From: Tachypleus tridentatus
Taxonomy: Eukaryota; Arthropoda; Merostomata; Xiphosura; Limulidae
Direction of reading: 5' to 3'
Assembly (NCBI RefSeq): GCF_004210375.1
Contig: NC_134833.1
Location: forward strand, 46,122,782 to 46,186,781
DNA: 64,000 nucleotides
Shown here: piece after piece, positions 37,301 through 64,000 of the stretch
Layout of the letters: the number at the start of each line of letters is the position of its first letter
Numbering within the stretch: position 1 is the first letter of the stretch
Notes under the pieces: model-generated
The model's database searches: none
Told to the model about the DNA's origin: nothing
The model's input: the letters and a program-made list of their open reading frames with translations, nothing else
Program-made: the position numbers and the translations under genes

Positions 37301-39154
37301 TTGTACAATTTAAAATAATCTTTGAAATGTAAAATGTCATTTGATTAATGCTTTCATTATGAGCTTGGTTTTATGTACACGAGTTTGTCTACACGTTTGT
37401 ACACATTAAGTATTTGCACTATATCTTCTATATATACACTATAAAGAATGTGTATCTTCATACAGTTTGGTAGTTTTAGTAAAGATAAGTAATTTGTGTA
37501 TAAAAAATTCAGATTTATTAATGTAATTTCTTTTTACTTTTTATTTTTCTTTTGTTTGTGAAAATAAGAGTTTGTTCTGTTATTAGTGTAAGTGCAAAGT
37601 TATTTCATGTTATGATTAAAAAAATATTCTTTGTCCCCATAATTTCAAATGTTATTTGCATAATCTCTGAAACCTAAATACATTTTAAATGTTTATTTTT
37701 TCTACGATGTGAGGTCTATCACTTGACTAACCTTGTTAATTATCATAAAAGTTAAGAAATAAGTATAAATTATGCTTTTTTTCATGCTACAACGACTACA
37801 TATTATAACACAAAATTTCAAATGTTTAGTCTAAGTCTCATAATGCTATATATTTACATATATATATTTTTTTTATTATATTAACCTTCCAGTCATGCCT
37901 AGTTAATATTACATAACTTGCAATGATGTGACTCACATGCACTCATGTTATGTATCCAGTAATATAAAACTGACCTTTAGTCTTCCCTGTGTTCTAGTTG
38001 ATTAGTATTTTGTAATGTACAGTCACATTTCATTTATTATACATGTATACAGATTTTTACTATTTAGAAATAAAGTATTAACCTTATTTTGCTTGAAACA
38101 TAAAACAATAAATCAAGAAGTAAAGCAAACAATTATCTCTTTTTGATCTGATCTTTGTACTTAGTTGTTGCTAGACATAGGTTAAGTCTTAAAATTTTAC
38201 ACATCAGGATATAAAACTAATTTTTTAAGTTTCATATACACAGTTGAATAACCAACAAATCATATATAGCTGCACTGATAGAATTCCACTATAATTTATT
38301 AAGCTTAGTAACTTGATGTATTTAGATTTAAAAAACTTGAAGTAGACTAAGATGTACTTTACCTCATTGAAATTTTGGATCAAAAGACATTGGTGGTCCC
38401 TTCAAAGATTAAAATGGTTGAGAAAAAACCACACTGGGGACATTCTTAATCTGTTGAACTGTTATTCGTGTCGTATGTTGAAGTAAATGTATGTAAGAGA
38501 CTGTTTCCAAAAATGAAAAGGTTTGAACAGTCACTGTGTTTGATTCAGTACATATCTCAGCAAAATAAAAAAGATCGAAGTTCTTATATTATCAAGCTAG
38601 AATATAAAATTAGTAGTTTGAGTTCCTAATCTGTACAAAACTATAGAGTTAGTATTTTGAAATCACAAACATCTAATTTTAAACAGTGCTGCCTTTAAAT
38701 TGCCTTATGTTCTTTTAACATGGACTTTTATATTAAGAAATTTACTCATATATAATAAAGTTTGAATTGTAATCTTCAATTTGTTTCCAGTCTTATTGAC
38801 ATAAAATTTTGAATGCAAGTCAGCAAATGTGATATGGCCTTTGGTCCATTGCAAAAGGGTTAATAATAATGACTGTATGTAGGATAGAAAACCAATAACT
38901 TTGAATAGAACATTTAGATGATGACTAAACACAGATTTACAATAATTGAGTATGGAATAACTGCTCCCTATTCCTGAGAGAGAAATTAATTAGAAACAAT
39001 TTAAAGTAGGTGTTTATTTTTTAGGTTGTTTGTGCACACATTTGGAGTTGGCTCTTGGATTATTCTACTCATCAAAGCATCTGGAGCAGTGGCAATGGGC
39101 TTGATTGCATTACATATTTACCTCAGTTTAGCACAGTCTCTCAATTCTTACTGA
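16951..39154 (+). CDS. TMEM147: TMEM147, complete five-exon coding region
   Basis: Multipass ER membrane protein. In the known family it joins nicalin and NOMO in the complex behind Sec61 that helps insert multi-spanning proteins. Coding exons are 16951-17027, 25717-25855, 35986-36207, 37146-37267 and 39025-39154, giving 690 nt and 229 residues (the human protein is about 224). All four introns are GT-AG and the phases join cleanly. The start [17 protein letters not shown] is the family N-terminus. Exon 3 holds the hallmark [16 protein letters not shown] (residues 120-135). Hydrophobic segments lie near residues 4-20, 36-58, 102-126, 148-160, 170-187 and, as a pair, 190-222, matching the family's seven-helix design. 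Introns are 8.7, 10.1, 0.9 and 1.8 kb and full of transposon remains. The 5' UTR and promoter could not be placed. Identification is by recalled family sequence. Confidence 0.95.
18304..18325. repeat. (AT)n microsatellite
   Basis: About 11 AT units in TMEM147 intron 1. Confidence 0.9.
18511..18790 (-). pseudogene. LINE ORF1-type esterase (SGNH) domain relic
   Basis: On the - strand, [16 protein letters not shown] leads to [16 protein letters not shown] (block I, GDS) and RIRLCYPGW. After a frame change comes [15 protein letters not shown], which fits block III (GxND). This order matches the esterase-like domain in ORF1 of CR1-type LINEs. Several stops and a frame shift make it dead. Lies in TMEM147 intron 1, antisense to the gene. 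Confidence 0.6.
19690..19828. repeat. Foldback (palindromic) element
   Basis: Two arms of about 42 bp (19705-19746 and 19748-19790) are near-perfect reverse complements around CAGAGTTCTG. The right arm runs on to GTGGGTTTCTTGTCATC. Lies in TMEM147 intron 1. No coding capacity. Confidence 0.75.
19913..19950. repeat. (AC)n microsatellite
   Basis: About 19 AC units just before the start of the LINE. Confidence 0.95.
19951..25170 (+). mobile_element. I/Jockey-group LINE with RNase H, nearly full length, dead
   Basis: Parts appear in the expected order. ORF1 carries zinc knuckles (near 20,930-21,110; [14 protein letters not shown]). ORF2 begins near 21,618 with an endonuclease (MEWNC, then a stop where Arg is usual; [11 protein letters not shown] at 21,932; FTAIDL). 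The reverse transcriptase follows ([13 protein letters not shown] near 22,990; the YVDD box at about 23,482). An RNase H domain comes last ([19 protein letters not shown], 24,663), then a Cys/His end. Many stops and frame shifts break it. It lies in TMEM147 intron 1 in the gene's orientation, with (AC)n runs on both sides. RNase H argues for the I clade. Confidence 0.85.
25319..25365. repeat. (AC)n microsatellite
   Basis: About 23 AC units following GTGTGTGT, 150 bp after the LINE. Confidence 0.95.
25717..25855 (+). CDS. TMEM147: TMEM147 coding exon 2
   Basis: The acceptor TTTTAG is followed by [13 protein letters not shown], which continues the family sequence. Encodes the end of Leu26 to Gly72. 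The donor is GTATGT. It contains a hydrophobic helix around [16 protein letters not shown]. Confidence 0.93.
26780..27765 (+). mobile_element. mariner-type transposon (Hsmar1/SETMAR-like transposase), broken
   Basis: Transposase fragments run in order: [17 protein letters not shown] (DNA-binding half), [28 protein letters not shown] (first Asp), [17 protein letters not shown] (Asp to Asn at the second catalytic position), [17 protein letters not shown] (third), [16 protein letters not shown]. Frame shifts and stops are present. The order and motifs match the mariner transposase fused to the SET domain in primate SETMAR; no SET domain is present here. Terminal repeats were not found. Lies in TMEM147 intron 2. 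Confidence 0.85.
28604..29114. mobile_element. MITE with about 65-bp terminal inverted repeats
   Basis: Left arm (TCTACAAAGATATTTG, then CTACACAGATACTATC and ACCATTTTAAT) mirrors the right arm read from 29,114 backwards (TCTACAAAGATAATTC, CTACACAGATACTATTG, TCATTTTAATA). The left arm is split by a 115-bp insertion. About 385 bp without the insert. No coding capacity. TMEM147 intron 2. Confidence 0.7.
28632..28746. mobile_element. 115-bp hairpin insertion inside the MITE
   Basis: Bounded by a perfect 12-bp direct repeat, CACTATAGCATG (28620-28631 and 28747-28758), consistent with target duplication. Contains a 12-bp inverted repeat, CTATAACCTGAG with CTCAGGTTATAG, around a loop of about 22 bp. 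Family unknown. Confidence 0.6.
29990..31250 (+). mobile_element. Ty3/gypsy-like Gag and protease remnant
   Basis: Gag: [17 protein letters not shown] followed by [10 protein letters not shown] (30,057-30,165), then a CCHC knuckle start, [13 protein letters not shown] (30,435). Protease: [18 protein letters not shown] near 30,956-31,010, where the catalytic D-[ST]-G reads S-T-S. Then, in another frame, [15 protein letters not shown]. Stops and frame shifts throughout; no reverse transcriptase or LTR found. A SINE splits the knuckle. TMEM147 intron 2. Confidence 0.75.
30474..30748 (+). repeat. SINE-A copy inserted in a Ty3-like gag
   Basis: Full-length SINE between 13-bp duplications (30461-30473 and 30749-30761) that differ at one base. 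It splits the CCHC knuckle of the Gag remnant before its last Cys. Confidence 0.9.
31251..35512. other. Intron 2 remainder, nothing recognised
   Basis: The part up to about 32,350 is less AT-rich and may continue the Ty3-like element, but no integrase or reverse transcriptase motif could be read. The rest is AT-rich. Confidence 0.45.
35513..35668 (+). repeat. Direct repeat D, copy 1
   Basis: About 155 bp beginning TTGTTTCTGCATATGTTAGG and containing GGCTTATCTGGCAACT. A similar copy lies at 36,769, so the pair brackets TMEM147 exon 3. Confidence 0.75.
35986..36207 (+). CDS. TMEM147: TMEM147 coding exon 3
   Basis: Residues 73-146, in phase 0 at both ends, between acceptor TTCTAG and donor GTAAAG. 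Starts with [15 protein letters not shown] and contains the most conserved block ([13 protein letters not shown]). The exon is flanked by two copies of one repeat. Confidence 0.95.
36769..36940 (+). repeat. Direct repeat D, copy 2
   Basis: About 170 bp, same orientation as copy 1, with a small insertion (ACACGAGATAGA) and shared words TTTGGCTTATCTGGCAACT and AAGTGAAGC. Confidence 0.75.
37146..37267 (+). CDS. TMEM147: TMEM147 coding exon 4
   Basis: The acceptor TTACAG is followed by residues 147-186 plus two bases of Glu187; the donor is GTAAGC. Two hydrophobic stretches are joined by a basic, His-containing loop (TRHDLRKTH). Confidence 0.92.
37345..38863 (+). mobile_element. piggyBac-type non-autonomous element, copy 1
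   Basis: Bounded by TTAA on both sides. The right end read inwards is TTAACCCTTTTGCAATGG; the left end is worn (TTAATGCTTTCATTATG). About 1.52 kb, no transposase. Aligns by eye over its length with the inverted copy at 61,580. TMEM147 intron 4. Confidence 0.7.
39025..39154 (+). CDS. TMEM147: TMEM147 coding exon 5 with stop
   Basis: The acceptor TTTTAG is followed by [12 protein letters not shown] and the last two hydrophobic helices, ending in a TGA at 39152-39154. This completes the 229-residue protein. Confidence 0.92.
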
Positions 39155-39397
39155 GCATTAACCTTAGTAAGCTATAGTGGTAATAAAATATTATAGATTT
39201 GTTGTTTCATATTACAGCCAGTAACTCATCTTATTTATGAGTGGAAGAAGTGGTTTAGTAAAAGAAACATAAATTAGACCATTAACACAGTAACCCTCCA
39301 TAAATGAAAAGTATAAAAGGTGAGGATGAAGAGATTTAATACCTTTTGTTTATAATAATGTAAATTTAACATGGTTTTCGTGTTTTTTTTTCATGAA

Positions 39398-39403
39398 AAT
39401 AAA
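39398..39403 (+). other. Candidate TMEM147 poly(A) signal
   Basis: AATAAA about 245 nt after the stop codon. Others stand at 39182 (only 28 nt after the stop) and 39474. Which one is used cannot be told from sequence in such AT-rich DNA. Confidence 0.3.
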
Positions 39404-39479
39404 TTTCTTTAAGCTTTAACAGTGCTCATCCCTACTTGATGGAATTTTGTTTTTGAGAACTTTGTATTAGAGGAATAAA

Positions 39480-41263
39480 TGCATCTGGGTAAAAAACCTT
39501 TTCCTTATTTAAGTTGACATGAATGTTTTAAAACGAAGATTAGTGAAATATCTTTACTCAAATCAATCATTTCTTTAACAGTTATTTGCTCTAGAGATGT
39601 GTAGTTGTATTTGATTATTTTATAAAATATAAAGAAATGTGATACACAAGCTCACTCTAGGATGAAGATGAGATTGTGTTGATATAGTTCTTCCATTTTA
39701 TGAACAAGCTGAGACAATTTTTAGTTTTGCCTTAAATAATCATGGTGGGAAATTAAAATATTAGTAAGAATGTAGTTAATGCTTATTTTAATTAGTTTAT
39801 TTTGTACTTTGAAACACTATATACATATATATATAACTTACCAACAACTTTGAAAATTCAGATAATCTTCACCAGCCTAACAGTCTTCAAGGTGCAATTT
39901 TTTTTACATGAAATGTATAATGAAAATAGTTTAAGGAAAATTATTATAGCTAATTAATATACTGATCTACAAGGTTTAGATTCTATGTAATATGAAATTC
40001 CATACAGTGATTTTATTCTCACATTACTAAAGTAAAATTGGATACTTACTAATTTTCATAAAGCACATCATTTATTGCTAAAACAAATATTTCTTAGTTT
40101 GATATGTTTGTAAATGTATTCATTTACGGCACTGAATATGTTTTGATAAAATCTAATTTTTCTCAAAATAATCTACAGTGAAAAAATATACCATGTATTG
40201 GATTTCTTGTACATTATGGGATGAGCAAACAGAGCAATCAATAAAATTGATACAAGTAGATCTAGGTGTATAATCACTTATGCTATACCAAATGGGTTAA
40301 CTATTTTCAAGTCACTAATCTTACTAAATAAAAATAACCTGTTACCTCTCTCTTCCATTAATTAAGCAGGCACAAGTCACCTTATTTTCATACTGTATAT
40401 TTTATGAGAAATTCATTACCCACAAACCACATTAGAAAATCAATACATGAGCACAAATTTTATTCTACATGTTTTACAAAAACCTATTGCCAGTTCTTTC
40501 AAATAAAAAATTTAAGTGGGTATCATTCATACAAACTTTGGCATCTAAGATTACAAGTTCACTATATGTCATGCAATATATAAATTTTAAGTACATGTTA
40601 GTAATCAAAACAATAACTACAATTATCACAGGAATTGATGCTTTTTATTTTATATATACTAACTTATCAAATCCTATAGAAACAAAATGTGATTTTACAT
40701 ATAGGAACAAAAAATACTTTTGTATTTTAATAGGAGAAGAACAATACTTTTCTTAAGATAAACACTGAAATGTGACAAAAATACTCAAGGATTAGTAAAA
40801 TGTAATTTTTTACTCCACATTCAAATAGATTTCATCTTACCCTACATTATATACAGAAAGTTTTTTTTTCATCATGACATTTAATTACATAAAAGTTTGT
40901 TGCTCTAAGTTTACTTGTATCAAAGAACAACATGCATTTCTCACCAGGCCAAATTTTACATATATTATCATAGTAACATCAATAAAACATTCACTTTCAA
41001 AATGGTAACTTATGCCTGCCATTTGCACAATTATCTGGCAATACTCTACCTTTTCAAAAAAAGTACAAAACAAAATACATTTTTCAAACATTCAACAGCC
41101 TTGAGCATTACACAAAGGGAAAGAGATTTCAAGGTTTCACTCTCCCAAGAACTAAGAGTTCACTTATTGGCCTGTCTAGAGAAGTACCTATCTCTTTACT
41201 ACATTCAAATTAAGCACATAAAGAGACTATTATTAACATATGTAACACTAAACTTTTAATATT
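39480..41263. other. Convergent intergenic stretch
   Basis: Between the ends of TMEM147 and DCAF8. Holds the 3' UTRs and poly(A) sites of both, which cannot be placed exactly. ORFs at 40,469-40,756 and 40,915-41,259 look like chance. Confidence 0.5.

Positions 41264-64000
<22,737 letters not shown>

Overview
This is 64 kb of AT-rich, intron-rich animal DNA, with no bacterial or organellar features. The gene content (single exons separated by kilobases of repeat-filled introns, canonical GT-AG splice sites) and the repeats (CpG-rich tRNA-headed SINEs, Tc1/mariner, pogo/Tigger, I-like LINE, Ty3-like Gag) fit a large arthropod genome. The SINE sequences look to me like those of horseshoe crabs, but that is recognition from memory, not something the sequence proves.

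Layout. Positions 1-16,950 hold no host gene I can support. They are intergenic DNA with SINE copies of two families, a broken Tc1-like transposon (11.45-12.54 kb), a pogo/Tigger-like transposon carrying a SINE (12.66-13.84 kb) and a short lysine-rich reading frame (8.29-8.58 kb). Positions 16,951-39,154 on the + strand carry a complete five-exon TMEM147 gene (229 residues), an ER membrane protein of the multipass translocon. Its introns are packed with transposon remains: an esterase-like ORF1 relic and a nearly full-length I-like LINE in intron 1; a mariner, a MITE with a nested insertion and a Ty3-like Gag/protease remnant broken by a SINE in intron 2; and a piggyBac-type TTAA element in intron 4. 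Positions 41,264-64,000 on the - strand carry the last ten coding exons of DCAF8 (WDR42A), a WD40 substrate receptor of the CUL4-DDB1 ubiquitin ligase. The gene runs off the right edge, so its 5' part is missing. The two genes converge, with 2.1 kb between their stop codons.

The two genes have no obvious functional link; both are conserved housekeeping-type genes. The least expected material is in the repeats: a family of TTAA-flanked non-autonomous elements present four times inside the two genes, a foldback palindrome, a 115-bp hairpin insertion with a 12-bp target duplication, and SINE families sharing a 3' tail. I found no new multi-gene system.
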